Notes: generated from the sequence alone by a model not told the origin. A stretch of 64,000 nt of DNA from Arthrobacter hankyongi (GCF_022012395.1 NZ_JAKLTQ010000017.1:1-64000), one strand, 5' to 3'; counted from the first letter of the stretch, positions 1-9,013 are shown. A program made the numbers and translations.

Positions 1-87
1 TGAAAACTGAATAGAGCAAACGACAGCCGCAATTGGCTGTAGCCCCAAGATTTATCCAGCCGGCTGTGCCGGTGAACGGATGCAAGG

Positions 88-206
88 GTTACGGCGGCCA
101 TAGCGCGGGGGAAACGCCCGGACCCATCCCGAACCCGGAAGCTAAGACCCGCAGCGCCGATGGTACTGCACCCGGGAGGGTGTGGGAGAGTAGGACACCG
201 CCGGAC
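88..206 (+). rRNA. rrf: 5S ribosomal RNA
   Basis: The stretch begins GTTACGGCGGCCATAGCG and ends in the complementary CACCGCCGGAC, so the terminal helix closes. The internal blocks CCCGAACCCGGAAGCTAAG and GATGGTACTGC are hallmark 5S sequences. Its length, about 119 nt, fits high-GC Gram-positive 5S rRNA. The preceding 87 bases look like 23S-5S spacer, so the rest of the operon lies upstream of the window. Ends are accurate to a few bases. Confidence 0.96.
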
Positions 207-218
207 AATCGTTAGAGC

Positions 219-255
219 AAAGGCCCCGCCAATGTTGGCGGGGCCTTTGCTGTTT
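219..255 (+). terminator. rRNA operon terminator
   Basis: A perfect 12-bp stem (AAAGGCCCCGCC at 219-230 with GGCGGGGCCTTT at 237-248) closes a 6-nt loop and is followed by GCTGTTT. It lies 12 bases after the 5S gene and ends the rRNA operon. The 190 bases from here to the next gene contain no recognisable gene. Confidence 0.9.
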
Positions 256-445
256 CTACCGGGTTAGTGGCATCACAGCCGTATCAGAGCCGTTCCGGCC
301 TGCACTTGCAGACGACTGCACTAGAATAGATCGATGGCACGGAGCGGTTTCCGAGCAATGACTTCCAAATTAATTTTCATCATCATAGCGTTTGACGGCC
401 CAGGAGCTACCTGGGATGCCCGGCCCGCTGAAAGGAGCTTCCGGC

Positions 446-2365
446 ATGGCTGAATTCCATGGTCGTGGTGGACGAGACGACAAGGGCGGTGCATACGACA
501 AGGGCGGTGCATACCGGGGAACGAACAACTCGGGCGGCGACCCGCGTGGCTATCGTTCCCGCGAGGGCCGGTCCGGGTCGGAACGTGGTGGGCAGGGTTA
601 CCGTCCCCGTGAGGACCGTCGCGACTTCGAGTCTCGTCCGCGCGGCGAGTACGGTGACCGGCCCCGCCAGGATCGTCGTGATGACCGGGGTGGCCAGGGC
701 AACCGTCCCCGTGATGACCGGGGTTCTGAGTCGCGCGGTCCGCGTCGCGAGTATGGTGATCGTCCGCGGCGTGACTATGGTGACCGACCGCGTCAGGACC
801 GCCCGGACCGCCGTGAAGACAGCCGTGATTTCCGTCGTGATGACCGCGGTGGGCAGGGCTACCGTCCCCGCGAAGAGCGCGGCTACGAATCCCGTGGTCC
901 TCGCCGTGAGTATGGTGACCGGCCCCGTCCGCAGCGCGGCGACGACCGCGGTGGGCAGGGCTACCGGCCTCGTCCGGAGCGCCGTGACGACCGGGGTTAT
1001 GAGTCGCGTGGTCCGCGCCGCGAGTATGGTGACCGACCGCGTCAGGACCGTGATGAGCGCCGTGACGACCGCGGCGGCCAGGGCTACCGTCCCCGCGAAG
1101 ACCGCGGTTCTGAGTCGCGCGGCCCGCGCCGCGAGTACGGTGACCGGCCCCGTCCGGAGCGCCGTGATGACCGGGGTTATGAGTCGCGCGGTCCGCGCCG
1201 CGAGTATGGTGATCGTCCGCGGCGTGACTATGGTGACCGGCCCCGTCAGGACCGTGATGAGCGCCGTGACGACCGCGGCGGCCAGGGCTACCGTCCCCGC
1301 GAAGACCGCGGTTCTGAGTCGCGTGGCCCGCGCCGCGAGTACGGTGACCGGCCTGAGTTCCGCGGCGACGGCAGGGACGACGGCAGGGCGCCGCAGCGCC
1401 CACACAACCCCACGGACCTTCGCAGCGCCAACCGCTCAGACCGTCCGAAATCACCCGACATCGACGACGACATCACCGGTGCCGAGCTGGACCGTGTCGT
1501 CCGCGCACAGCTGAAGACCCTGGAATCGAAGAACGCCGAGTGGGTGTCCAAGCACCTCGTGATGGCTGCCAGGCTCATGGACGTCGAGCCGGAGCTGGCC
1601 TTCCAGCACGCCTTGGCCGCCAGCCGCCGGGGTGGACGCATGGCGCCGGTCCGTGAAGCCGTTGGACTGACCGCCTATGCCGCAGGCCATTATGGTGAGG
1701 CATTGCGAGAATTCCGCACGTTCCGCCGGATCAGCGGTTCCAACGAACACCTGCCGCTGATGGCCGACTGCGAACGTGGTCTGGGTCGTCCGGACCGCGC
1801 GCTGGAACTGGCCCGGTCCGAGGACGCTGAATCCCTGGACAATGCGGGAAAGGTGGAGCTGGCCATGGTGGTGTCCGGTGCACGGGCCGACCTGGGCGAA
1901 CACGAGGCGGCTGTCGCTGCATTGGAAATTCCTCAGCTGGACATGAACCGTGCCTTTTCCTTCAGTCCCCGGCTTTTCCGCGCGTATGCAGACGCCTTGG
2001 AAGCCGTGGGACGTCATGAGGACGCCGCCACGTGGCGCCGGCAGGCGCTCGTTGCCGATAGTGCCCTGGGCGTGGGGGACTTTGCCGAACCCGACATCCT
2101 GGACCTCGTCGGCGACGAGGATGCCAGGGACGAGGAAGCCAGGGACGAACATCCCAGCCGCCCGGAGGATGAGCAGGCGGAAGCCGAGCAGTCTGACGGC
2201 CCGGCCGGCCAGCCTGTAGCAGAAGAGGCTGCCGTAGCAGAACCGGCTGCGGCAGAACCAGCAGCGGACTCTGCTGCCGCGGAAGAATCCGTTGCGGAGT
2301 CCGCGGATGAGCCCGCCGAGAGCGCAGCGGCTGGGGACCGGCAGGCTGCCGGCAGTGATGACTGA
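446..2365 (+). CDS. Repeat-expanded RGG-like disordered protein with TPR-like C-terminal domain
   Basis: Function unknown. The 639-residue product has three parts. Residues about 1-315 are a low-complexity region rich in Arg, Asp, Gly and Tyr, built from repeats around GPRREYGDRPR, RDDRGGQGYRPRE and DRGSESRG. Residues about 330-545 are helical and alanine-rich with TPR-like hairpins (for example AAGHYGEALREFRTFRRI). The last 90 residues are an acidic Glu/Ala tail. Its position just upstream of the HAD phosphatase matches the conserved TPR-like gene of M. tuberculosis (Rv1691), which lacks so long an N-terminus. I chose the ATG at 446 because AAAGGAGC lies 8 bases upstream; an upstream in-frame TTG would add 18 residues without a good ribosome site. 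The stop overlaps the next start. RNA binding or condensate formation is inference from composition only. Confidence 0.85.
   Translation: MAEFHGRGGRDDKGGAYDKGGAYRGTNNSGGDPRGYRSREGRSGSERGGQGYRPREDRRDFESRPRGEYGDRPRQDRRDDRGGQGNRPRDDRGSESRGPRREYGDRPRRDYGDRPRQDRPDRREDSRDFRRDDRGGQGYRPREERGYESRGPRREYGDRPRPQRGDDRGGQGYRPRPERRDDRGYESRGPRREYGDRPRQDRDERRDDRGGQGYRPREDRGSESRGPRREYGDRPRPERRDDRGYESRGPRREYGDRPRRDYGDRPRQDRDERRDDRGGQGYRPREDRGSESRGPRREYGDRPEFRGDGRDDGRAPQRPHNPTDLRSANRSDRPKSPDIDDDITGAELDRVVRAQLKTLESKNAEWVSKHLVMAARLMDVEPELAFQHALAASRRGGRMAPVREAVGLTAYAAGHYGEALREFRTFRRISGSNEHLPLMADCERGLGRPDRALELARSEDAESLDNAGKVELAMVVSGARADLGEHEAAVAALEIPQLDMNRAFSFSPRLFRAYADALEAVGRHEDAATWRRQALVADSALGVGDFAEPDILDLVGDEDARDEEARDEHPSRPEDEQAEAEQSDGPAGQPVAEEAAVAEPAAAEPAADSAAAEESVAESADEPAESAAAGDRQAAGSDD
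570..1355 (+). repeat. Tandem, imperfect coding repeats inside the 446 gene
   Basis: Units of roughly 60-110 bp encode the REYGDRPR / RDDRGGQGYRPR peptides. The clearest pair is 1041-1149 and 1245-1353: 109 bases with a single difference (C versus T) and an offset of 204 bp. A second pair, 971-1032 and 1151-1212, is 62 bases with two differences and an offset of 180 bp. All offsets are multiples of three, so gain or loss of units keeps the frame. Confidence 0.93.
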
Positions 2366-3338
2366 TGCCCCGCTGATCTCCGGTTACGACGCGCTGCTCT
2401 CGGATCTGGACGGCGTCGTCTACGCCGGGCCTGGCGCCATTACCGGCGCCGTCGAGGCCTTGGACAAGCTGGCCGAAACCGGGACCGCGCTCGGCTACAT
2501 CACGAACAACGCCTCCCGGTCCCCGGAGGAAGTGGCAGCGCACCTGCGCAGCCTCGGGGCACCTGCGGCGCCCGGCCAGGTCTTCGGATCCGCCTGGGCC
2601 GGGGCGCTCCTGCTGGCCCGGCAGGTGCCGGCAGGTTCGCGCGTGCTGGTCACCGGCAGCCACTTCCTGGCCGAGATGGTGGAGGAACAGGGTCTGGTGC
2701 CGGTGCGGTCGGCCGCTGATGATCCGGCCGCCGTCATCCAGGGCTTCGATCCTTCGGTCGGCTGGAAGGACCTGGCCGAGGCATCGTTCGCGATTGCCCG
2801 TGGCGCTGTCTGGGTGGCCACCAATACCGACATGACGATTCCCCGCGACCGCGGCATCGCCCCCGGCAACGGTGCGCTGGTGGCCGCCGTCCAAGCGGCG
2901 ACCGGGGCGGAGCCGCTGGTGGCCGGCAAGCCGGAAGCTACATTGTTCGAGGCCGCTGCCGCCAGCCTTGGTGCCAGGCGCCCGCTGGTGGTCGGCGACC
3001 GGCTGGACACCGACATCCTGGGCGGCAACAACGCCGGGATGGACACGGCCGCCGTACTGACCGGGGTGGACACCGTCGAATCAATCCTGGCCGCCCGGAC
3101 CGCAGAGCGCCCGCGCTACCTGCTGGCGGACTTGGGCGAGCTGTACCTGCCGTACCCGGCGGTCACTGCCGACGGCGGTGCCTTCCGGTGCGGAAAGTCC
3201 GCGGCCGTCGTGGAGTCGGGCCGGCTGCGGCTTTCCGGCAGCAGGGACAACCTCGATACCTGGCGCTGTGCGTGCGCGGCCTGGTGGCAGGCCAATCCGG
3301 AAGCGGACACCGTCCGCCGCCCCGAACTGGTGCCATAG
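2358..3338 (+). CDS. HAD-IIA family phosphatase (NagD/phosphoglycolate phosphatase-like)
   Basis: A predicted cytosolic sugar-phosphate or phosphoglycolate-type phosphatase of 326 residues. The nucleophile motif DLDGVVYAG is at residues 16-24, the second motif YITNNAS near 47-53, the lysine motif in VAGKPEAT near 195, and the Mg-binding motif VVGDRLDTDI near 210. The cap between motifs II and III identifies the HAD-IIA (NagD) group. The start ATG at 2358 overlaps the stop of the upstream gene, implying translational coupling; an upstream ATG at 2292 in the same frame would run deep into that gene. In M. tuberculosis the equivalent (Rv1692) has been described as a glycerol-3-phosphate phosphatase, so the natural substrate here is open. 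Confidence 0.88.
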   Translation: MTDAPLISGYDALLSDLDGVVYAGPGAITGAVEALDKLAETGTALGYITNNASRSPEEVAAHLRSLGAPAAPGQVFGSAWAGALLLARQVPAGSRVLVTGSHFLAEMVEEQGLVPVRSAADDPAAVIQGFDPSVGWKDLAEASFAIARGAVWVATNTDMTIPRDRGIAPGNGALVAAVQAATGAEPLVAGKPEATLFEAAAASLGARRPLVVGDRLDTDILGGNNAGMDTAAVLTGVDTVESILAARTAERPRYLLADLGELYLPYPAVTADGGAFRCGKSAAVVESGRLRLSGSRDNLDTWRCACAAWWQANPEADTVRRPELVP

Positions 3339-3367
3339 CGCTGGCCGGGTGGCTGCCTGCTACTCGT

Positions 3368-3373
3368 TAGACT
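3368..3373 (+). promoter_or_regulatory. Possible -10 element for the 3404-tlyA operon
   Basis: TAGACT fits the actinobacterial TAnnnT -10 pattern and lies 30 bases before the small gene's ATG. I see no clear -35 at the usual distance, so this is tentative. Confidence 0.4.
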
Positions 3374-3403
3374 GGAGGAAACAGCCTGAAGGGAGCAGCA
3401 CGC

Positions 3404-3577
3404 ATGGATACGCCAGTGGCCTGGCCAGCCCAGCCGGACCCGACCGGGGACGAGAGCGTAGATGGCATCCTCGCGGAGCTGTCCGAACTGCCAGAGCTAT
3501 CCATGTCGGGCCAGGCGGAGCGTTACGACCAGATCCACGACGACCTGCTGGCGGACCTTGACGCCGGGACGGACTGA
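3404..3577 (+). CDS. Small conserved acidic protein between HAD phosphatase and tlyA
   Basis: A 57-residue acidic protein of unknown function. It starts MDTPVAWPAQ, has a leucine- and acid-rich centre (ILAELSELPEL) and ends YDQIHDDLLADLDAGTD. The ATG has GAAGGGAG 6-13 bases upstream. The C-terminal pattern of an amphipathic helix beginning near QAERYDQIHDDL suggests a protein-protein contact. M. tuberculosis has a protein of nearly the same size (Rv1693, 58 residues) in exactly this slot between the phosphatase and tlyA, so position and length are conserved although the role is unknown. The gap to tlyA is only 6 bases, so the two are very probably co-translated. Confidence 0.8.
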   Translation: MDTPVAWPAQPDPTGDESVDGILAELSELPELSMSGQAERYDQIHDDLLADLDAGTD

Positions 3578-3583
3578 TCCGGC

Positions 3584-4390
3584 ATGCCGCGTCTCGACCA
3601 GGAACTCGTGGCCCGTGGTCTCGCCCGGTCCCGCACCCATGCGGCCAAGCTGATAGCCGGCGGGTTGGTGAGCCGGGCGGGCACCGTGCTGACGAAGCCG
3701 GCCTTCGCCGTCGGGCCGGGCGACGACCTGCTGGTGGCCAGTGCCGGACCGGACTATGTCAGCCGTGCCGGGCACAAGCTTGCCGGCGCCCTGGAAGCTT
3801 TCCCCGAAATCCGCCCGGAGGGGCTGCGTTGCCTGGACGCCGGTGCCTCCACCGGAGGTTTCACCGACGTGCTGCTGCGTGCCGGCGCGCGCGAGGTGGC
3901 CGCGGTCGACGTCGGCCACGGCCAGCTGGTGCCGCAGCTGCGGGCGGACGCACGCGTGCAGTTGTTCGAGGGATTGAATGTGCGCTACTTGGACAGCGCC
4001 ACCATCGGCGGCCCCGCCGCACTGACCGTCGCAGACTTGTCCTTTATCTCGCTGACCCTGGTCATCGGGCCACTGAGCCGGGCCACCGATCCCGGCGGGG
4101 ACCTGGTGCTGATGGTGAAGCCGCAGTTCGAGGTGGGCCGTGAAAACCTGGCCCACACCGGCGTCGTGACTTCCGAGGAAGAACGGCGGCGCGCCGTCGA
4201 AGGCGTGGTACGCAGCGCCGTCGGCGCCGGGCTTCAGGTGCGGGGCCTGGCCCGCAGTCCGCTGCCCGGCCAGGACGGCAATGTCGAATTCTTCCTCTGG
4301 CTTAGGATGCCGTTGTCACAGCCGGTGCCTAGGATCGGTATGGAACTGGAGGCCGAGGTGCGGGAAGCCATGAGGCAGTATCCGCAGTGA
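3584..4390 (+). CDS. tlyA: TlyA-type rRNA 2'-O-methyltransferase
   Basis: The 268-residue product matches the TlyA family, which methylates cytidines in 16S and 23S rRNA (and whose loss gives capreomycin resistance in mycobacteria); it is often annotated as hemolysin A. Residues 1-60 form an S4 RNA-binding domain (RLDQELVARGLARSRTHAAK). The Rossmann methyltransferase follows, with SAM loop DAGASTGGFTDV at 85-96, Lys65 in RAGHKLAG, VDVGHGQL near 115, ADLSFISLT near 150 and MVKPQFEVG near 175. These give the Lys-Asp-Lys pattern of 2'-O-methyltransferases. It follows the small 57-residue gene by 6 bp and precedes nadK by 48 bp. Confidence 0.93.
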   Translation: MPRLDQELVARGLARSRTHAAKLIAGGLVSRAGTVLTKPAFAVGPGDDLLVASAGPDYVSRAGHKLAGALEAFPEIRPEGLRCLDAGASTGGFTDVLLRAGAREVAAVDVGHGQLVPQLRADARVQLFEGLNVRYLDSATIGGPAALTVADLSFISLTLVIGPLSRATDPGGDLVLMVKPQFEVGRENLAHTGVVTSEEERRRAVEGVVRSAVGAGLQVRGLARSPLPGQDGNVEFFLWLRMPLSQPVPRIGMELEAEVREAMRQYPQ

Positions 4391-4438
4391 GGCAGAACAT
4401 CCGCGGCGACCAGGGCACAAGCCATTGAAAGTGAGCGC

Positions 4439-5434
4439 ATGAGCAGGCGAATCCTAATTCTCACCCACACCGGCCGGCAGGATGCCATGGCTGCGGCGCA
4501 GGAGACCTGCGTGCAGCTGCGGGCGGCCGGGCTGGTGCCGGTGATGCGCAGGCAGGAGATCAACCAGATCCGGCAGGCGTACGGTGAGCTGGCAGGTCCC
4601 ACCGAGGTCCTGGACGAGGACTTGTCCCTGGAAAAGGTCGACCTGGGGATGGTCCTGGGCGGAGACGGAACCATCCTGCGTTCGGCCGAGCTGGTCCGCG
4701 GCTCCGATGTGCCGTTGCTGGGCGTGAACCTGGGCCATGTCGGCTTCCTGGCCGAAAGCGAGCGGGCTGACCTGGCGCAGACGGTGCGCTGGGTCGTCGA
4801 GCGCGATTACACGGTGGAAGAGCGTATGACCATCGACGTCCAGGTCTGGCTGGACAAGCAGAAAATCGCCCATACCTGGGCCCTGAATGAAGCAACCGTG
4901 GAGAAATCGGACCGCCAGCGCATGCTGGAGGTGGTGCTGGAGGTGGATGCGCTGCCGATCAGCTCGTTCGGCTGCGACGGTGTGGTGATGGCTACGCCCA
5001 CAGGTTCCACCGCCTACGCCTTTTCCGCCGGAGGTCCGGTGGTGTGGCCCGAGGTCCAGGCGCTGCTGATGGTCCCGATCAGTGCCCATGCGCTCTTTGC
5101 CAAGCCACTGGTCGTGGCGCCGACTTCCGTGATGGCACTGGAGATCCTGAGCCGGACCGATGCCAACGGCGTGCTCTGGTGCGACGGCCGCCGCAGCCTG
5201 GATTTGCCGCCGGGTTCGCGCGTGGAAGTGACCAAGTCGGACCAGCCTGTGCGCCTGGCCCGGACCAGGCAGACGCCCTTTGCAGAGCGCCTGGTGCGCA
5301 AATTCGAACTGCCGACTACCGGCTGGCGCGGGCCGGTCAAGGAAAGCGAAGCCCGGAAGCCCACCATGCCCGTGCCCGAAGTCCACACGGTGGAACCACA
5401 CCACCTCCAGCCGCGGGAGGAGACCCGGCCGTGA
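4439..5434 (+). CDS. nadK: NAD kinase
   Basis: A 331-residue cytosolic enzyme that phosphorylates NAD to NADP (ATP or polyphosphate as donor in the actinobacterial family). The catalytic GGDGTILRSAE motif is at residues 74-84 with Asp76 as the general base, followed by GVNLGHVGFLAE, the LNEATVEKSDR substrate motif near 148, and TPTGSTAYAFSAGG near 185-198. The ATG at 4439 is preceded by GAAAGTGAG. The C-terminal 35 residues are an extra proline- and glutamate-rich tail. Its TGA overlaps the GTG of recN, the same order as ppnK-recN in M. tuberculosis. Confidence 0.95.
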   Translation: MSRRILILTHTGRQDAMAAAQETCVQLRAAGLVPVMRRQEINQIRQAYGELAGPTEVLDEDLSLEKVDLGMVLGGDGTILRSAELVRGSDVPLLGVNLGHVGFLAESERADLAQTVRWVVERDYTVEERMTIDVQVWLDKQKIAHTWALNEATVEKSDRQRMLEVVLEVDALPISSFGCDGVVMATPTGSTAYAFSAGGPVVWPEVQALLMVPISAHALFAKPLVVAPTSVMALEILSRTDANGVLWCDGRRSLDLPPGSRVEVTKSDQPVRLARTRQTPFAERLVRKFELPTTGWRGPVKESEARKPTMPVPEVHTVEPHHLQPREETRP

Positions 5435-7158
5435 TCGAGGAAATCCGTATCCGGAACCTCGGTGTCATTACCGAGGCCACGCTGCCGCTGGGGCCCGGCC
5501 TGTCCGTGGTGACCGGCGAAACCGGCGCGGGCAAAACCATGGTGGTCACCGCGCTGGGCCTGCTGCTCGGTGCGCGGGCCGACGCAGGCGCGGTCCGCAC
5601 CGGCGCGCCATCGGCCGTTGCCGAAGCGATCGTCCGGCTGACGCCGGACAGCCCGGCCCTGGCCAGGGCAGCCGAAGCGGGCGCCGAAATCGAGGAGTTC
5701 GACGGCGCGGCCGAGCTGATGCTGGCGCGCACCGTCAATGCCGACGGACGCAGCCGCGCGCACGTGGGCGGCCGCAGCGCTCCGGTGGGGGTGCTGGCCG
5801 AACTGGGCGAACAGCTGGTGGCGGTCCACGGCCAGTCCGACCAGCTCCGGCTCAAGAGCCAGGCGGCCCAGCGTGAGGCGCTGGACAAGTTTGCCGGTCC
5901 TGCGCTGGCAAAGGCCCTGGCCGCGTACCAGGGCTCCTACCACCGCTGGCGCGACGCCAGCGCCGAGCTCGAGGCGCTGCGCACGGCAGCCCGGGAGCGG
6001 CTGCGCGAGGCCGAAAGCCTGCAGCTGGCCCTGGAGGAGATCGACGGCGTGGACCCGCAGCCAGGGGAAGACGAGGCCCTGAAGGCCGAGGCACTGAAGC
6101 TGGCCAACGTGGAGCAGCTGCGGGCGGCGGCCACGCTGGCCCATCAGGCCCTGGTGGCCGAGGAAGACTACGGCGAGTCCTCTGACGCGGTCACTCTGGT
6201 CGAGGCGGCCAGGCGGAGCCTGGAGCAGGCCAGCGACGAGGACCCGGAGCTGGGCAAAGCCGCCGAGCGGCTGGCGGAGGTGGGCTATGTGCTCGCGGAC
6301 GTGGCCCACGAACTGGCCAGCTACGCGGCGGCGCTGGACACCGAGGGTCCGGGGCGGCTCGAAGAGGTGGAGAACCGGCGCGCGGACCTGGCCAAACTGG
6401 TGCGCAAGTACGCCCCCAGCATCGACGAGGTGCTCGAGTGGAGCAGCGGCGCGCGCCAGCGCCTCGACGAGCTGACCGACGACTCTTCCCGGATCGAGCG
6501 GCTGGAGGCGGAGATTGGGGAGCTGGCGGAGCGGCTGAAGGAACAGTCGGCCGCGGTGACCTCGCTGCGGCAAAAGGCCGCCGGGGAGCTGGCGGCCCGG
6601 GTGGGGGAGGAGCTGGCGGCGCTGGCCATGGCCAACGCGCAGCTGACCATCGGGATCGAACCGGCGGAGCTGTCCGCCCACGGTGCGGACAGCATCTCCT
6701 TCCTGCTCAAGCCGCATCCGGGAGCGGCGCCCCGGCCGCTGGGCAAGGGCGCCTCCGGCGGTGAACTCTCGCGCGTGATGCTCGCCATCGAAGTGGTCCT
6801 GGCCGCGGTTGATCCGGTGCCGACTTTTGTGTTCGACGAGGTGGATTCGGGCGTCGGCGGCAAGGCCGCCGTCGAAATCGGCCGCCGGCTGGCCATGCTC
6901 GCCAAATACGTCCAAGTGATTGTGGTGACGCACCTGCCGCAGGTCGCAGCCTTCGCCGGCCAGCACATCCGGGTCTTCAAAACCTCGGCCCCGGCGGGGA
7001 AGAAGGGCAGCGAGGGCGTCACGGCCAGCGATGTGACGTTGCTGACCGACGAGGAGCGGATCACCGAACTGGCCCGCATGCTCGCCGGCCAGGAGGAATC
7101 CGAATCCGCCCGCGCACATGCCCTGGAACTGATCGAAGGGGCCAGGCAGAGTCTGTGA
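5431..7158 (+). CDS. recN: DNA repair protein RecN
   Basis: A 575-residue SMC-like ATPase that acts early in double-strand-break repair. Walker A GETGAGKT is at residues 29-36, the ABC signature KGASGGELSRVMLA near 438-451 and Walker B TFVFDEVDSGVGGK near 464-477. Between them lies a long glutamate/alanine/leucine coiled coil. I chose the GTG at 5431 because it overlaps the nadK stop, has GGGAGGAG 8-16 bases upstream and puts the usual IEEIRIRNLGVI at the N-terminus. The open frame extends further upstream but only as a shadow of nadK. Confidence 0.95.
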   Translation: MIEEIRIRNLGVITEATLPLGPGLSVVTGETGAGKTMVVTALGLLLGARADAGAVRTGAPSAVAEAIVRLTPDSPALARAAEAGAEIEEFDGAAELMLARTVNADGRSRAHVGGRSAPVGVLAELGEQLVAVHGQSDQLRLKSQAAQREALDKFAGPALAKALAAYQGSYHRWRDASAELEALRTAARERLREAESLQLALEEIDGVDPQPGEDEALKAEALKLANVEQLRAAATLAHQALVAEEDYGESSDAVTLVEAARRSLEQASDEDPELGKAAERLAEVGYVLADVAHELASYAAALDTEGPGRLEEVENRRADLAKLVRKYAPSIDEVLEWSSGARQRLDELTDDSSRIERLEAEIGELAERLKEQSAAVTSLRQKAAGELAARVGEELAALAMANAQLTIGIEPAELSAHGADSISFLLKPHPGAAPRPLGKGASGGELSRVMLAIEVVLAAVDPVPTFVFDEVDSGVGGKAAVEIGRRLAMLAKYVQVIVVTHLPQVAAFAGQHIRVFKTSAPAGKKGSEGVTASDVTLLTDEERITELARMLAGQEESESARAHALELIEGARQSL

Positions 7159-7241
7159 CCATGGGTAAAGTCCATGGGCAAAGAGGGTACGATCGGCAGC
7201 AGGCAGCGCGGCATCGGACCCCGGGGCCGCCGGAAAGGTGA

Positions 7242-7247
7242 TAGGCT
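7242..7247 (+). promoter_or_regulatory. Candidate -10 element placing the pyrG transcript start on its GTG
   Basis: TAGGCT fits TAnnnT and is followed 8 bases later by the GTG at 7256. A transcript starting there would be leaderless. No good -35 is visible. Confidence 0.45.
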
Positions 7248-7255
7248 CGAATTCC

Positions 7256-9013
7256 GTGGTGCAGCGAACTAATTCCCGTTTTCCCAAGTCGTCGCAGACG
7301 ACCAAACATATCTTCGTCACCGGCGGCGTGGCGTCCTCCCTCGGGAAGGGGCTGACGGCATCGAGCCTCGGCCACCTGCTCCGGGCCCGCGGACTCTCGG
7401 TCACCATGCAGAAGCTGGATCCCTATCTGAACGTGGATCCGGGGACCATGAACCCCTTCCAGCACGGCGAAGTCTTCGTGACCGATGACGGCGCCGAGAC
7501 GGACCTGGATATCGGACACTACGAGCGGTTCCTGGACGAAAGCCTGGACGGCTCGGCCAACGTGACGACCGGCCAGGTCTATTCCACGGTGATCGCCAAG
7601 GAGCGGCGCGGCGAGTACCTCGGCGACACGGTCCAGGTCATCCCGCACATCACGGACGAGATCAAGCGCCGGATGCGCCTGCCCGCGGAACCCGCCGGCG
7701 GCAAGAAGGCCCCGGATGTCATCATCACCGAAATCGGCGGCACGGTGGGCGACATCGAGTCCCAGCCGTTCCTGGAGTCCGCCCGGCAGGTGCGCCAGGA
7801 TATCGGCCGCTCCAACGTCTTCTTCCTGCATGTCTCGCTGGTGCCGTACATCGGCCCGTCCCAGGAGCTGAAGACCAAGCCGACGCAGCACTCCGTGGCG
7901 GCGCTGCGCTCGATCGGCATCCAGCCGGACGCGATCGTGATCCGTTCGGACCGGGAAGTCCCGCAGCCGATGCGCGAGAAGATCGGCCGGATGTGCGACG
8001 TCGACGTCGACGCCGTGATCGGCTGCCCGGATGCACCGAGCATCTACGACATTCCCAAGACGCTGCATGCCCAGGGCCTGGACGCGTACATCGTCCAGCA
8101 CCTGGACCTGAAGTTCAAGGACGTGAACTGGAGCAAGTGGAACCGGCTGCTGGAGGCCGTCCACAACCCGCGCCACGAGGTCGAGGTTGCCCTGGTCGGC
8201 AAGTACATCGACCTGCCGGACGCCTACCTCTCCGTCACCGAGGCGCTGCGCGCCGGCGGCTTCGCCAACAAGACCAAGGTCAAGATCCGCTGGGTCCCTT
8301 CGGACGACTGCGCCACCGAGGAAGGCGCCGCTACGTCGCTGGCCGGCGTGCAGGCCATCTGCGTGCCCGGCGGCTTTGGCATCCGCGGCCTCGAAGGCAA
8401 GCTGGGTGCGCTGAAGTTCGCCCGCGAGCACAAGATCCCGACCTTGGGTCTGTGCCTGGGTCTGCAGTCCATGGTGATGGAATACGCCCGCAACGTGGTT
8501 GGCCTGGCCGGTGCCTCCTCGACCGAATTCGACCCGGACACCGAGTTCCCGGTGATCGCCACCATGGAAGAGCAGTTGGAGATCGTCGAAGGGCGCGGCG
8601 ACCTGGGCGGCACGATGCGGCTGGGTCTCTACGACGCCACCCTGGTACCCGGGTCGGTAGTCGCAACCACCTACGGGACCACCGAGGTGAGCGAGCGGCA
8701 CCGGCACCGCTACGAGGTCAACAACAAGTACCGCGGTCAGCTGGCGGATGCGGGCCTGGTCTTCTCGGGTACGTCTCCGGACGGCAAACTGGTCGAGTTC
8801 GTCGAACTGCCGGCCGAAGTGCATCCGTACTACGTTTCCACCCAGGCGCACCCGGAACTGAGCTCGCGTCCTACCCGGCCGCATCCGTTGTTCGCCGGTC
8901 TGGTTGCCGCGGCCCTGAACCACGGCAAGCCGAAGGCCAAGAAGGCTGCTGCCGAGCCGGCAGCCACAGAGCCGGAATCCGCCGAGCCGGCAGCCGCCGA
9001 GGCCGGCGCCTAG
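7256..9013 (+). CDS. pyrG: CTP synthase
   Basis: A 585-residue enzyme that converts UTP to CTP using glutamine. The N-terminal synthetase domain carries the P-loop [11 protein letters not shown] at residues 23-33. The C-terminal glutaminase domain has GGFGIRG near 373, the nucleophile Cys in GLCLGLQSM near 398 and the His/Glu pair in STQAHPE near 535. I preferred the GTG at 7256 over the one at 7238: the latter abuts an AAAGG with no spacing, whereas 7256 sits 8 bases after a TAGGCT -10 and gives the usual [10 protein letters not shown] opening. The last 28 residues are a Lys/Ala/Glu/Pro tail absent from the E. coli enzyme. Its stop directly abuts the Nudix start. Confidence 0.95.
   Translation: MVQRTNSRFPKSSQTTKHIFVTGGVASSLGKGLTASSLGHLLRARGLSVTMQKLDPYLNVDPGTMNPFQHGEVFVTDDGAETDLDIGHYERFLDESLDGSANVTTGQVYSTVIAKERRGEYLGDTVQVIPHITDEIKRRMRLPAEPAGGKKAPDVIITEIGGTVGDIESQPFLESARQVRQDIGRSNVFFLHVSLVPYIGPSQELKTKPTQHSVAALRSIGIQPDAIVIRSDREVPQPMREKIGRMCDVDVDAVIGCPDAPSIYDIPKTLHAQGLDAYIVQHLDLKFKDVNWSKWNRLLEAVHNPRHEVEVALVGKYIDLPDAYLSVTEALRAGGFANKTKVKIRWVPSDDCATEEGAATSLAGVQAICVPGGFGIRGLEGKLGALKFAREHKIPTLGLCLGLQSMVMEYARNVVGLAGASSTEFDPDTEFPVIATMEEQLEIVEGRGDLGGTMRLGLYDATLVPGSVVATTYGTTEVSERHRHRYEVNNKYRGQLADAGLVFSGTSPDGKLVEFVELPAEVHPYYVSTQAHPELSSRPTRPHPLFAGLVAAALNHGKPKAKKAAAEPAATEPESAEPAAAEAGA

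Noticed and set aside
570-1355. Possible CRISPR array
   Set aside because: The repeats are imperfect, lack unique spacers, keep a protein frame and have no cas genes nearby.
321-1454. Long open frames on both strands over the repeat region (377, 332 and 351 codons)
   Set aside because: They are composition shadows of the repetitive 446 gene: shifted reading of GC-rich repeats gives His/Arg- or Val/Thr-rich peptides with no recognisable fold.
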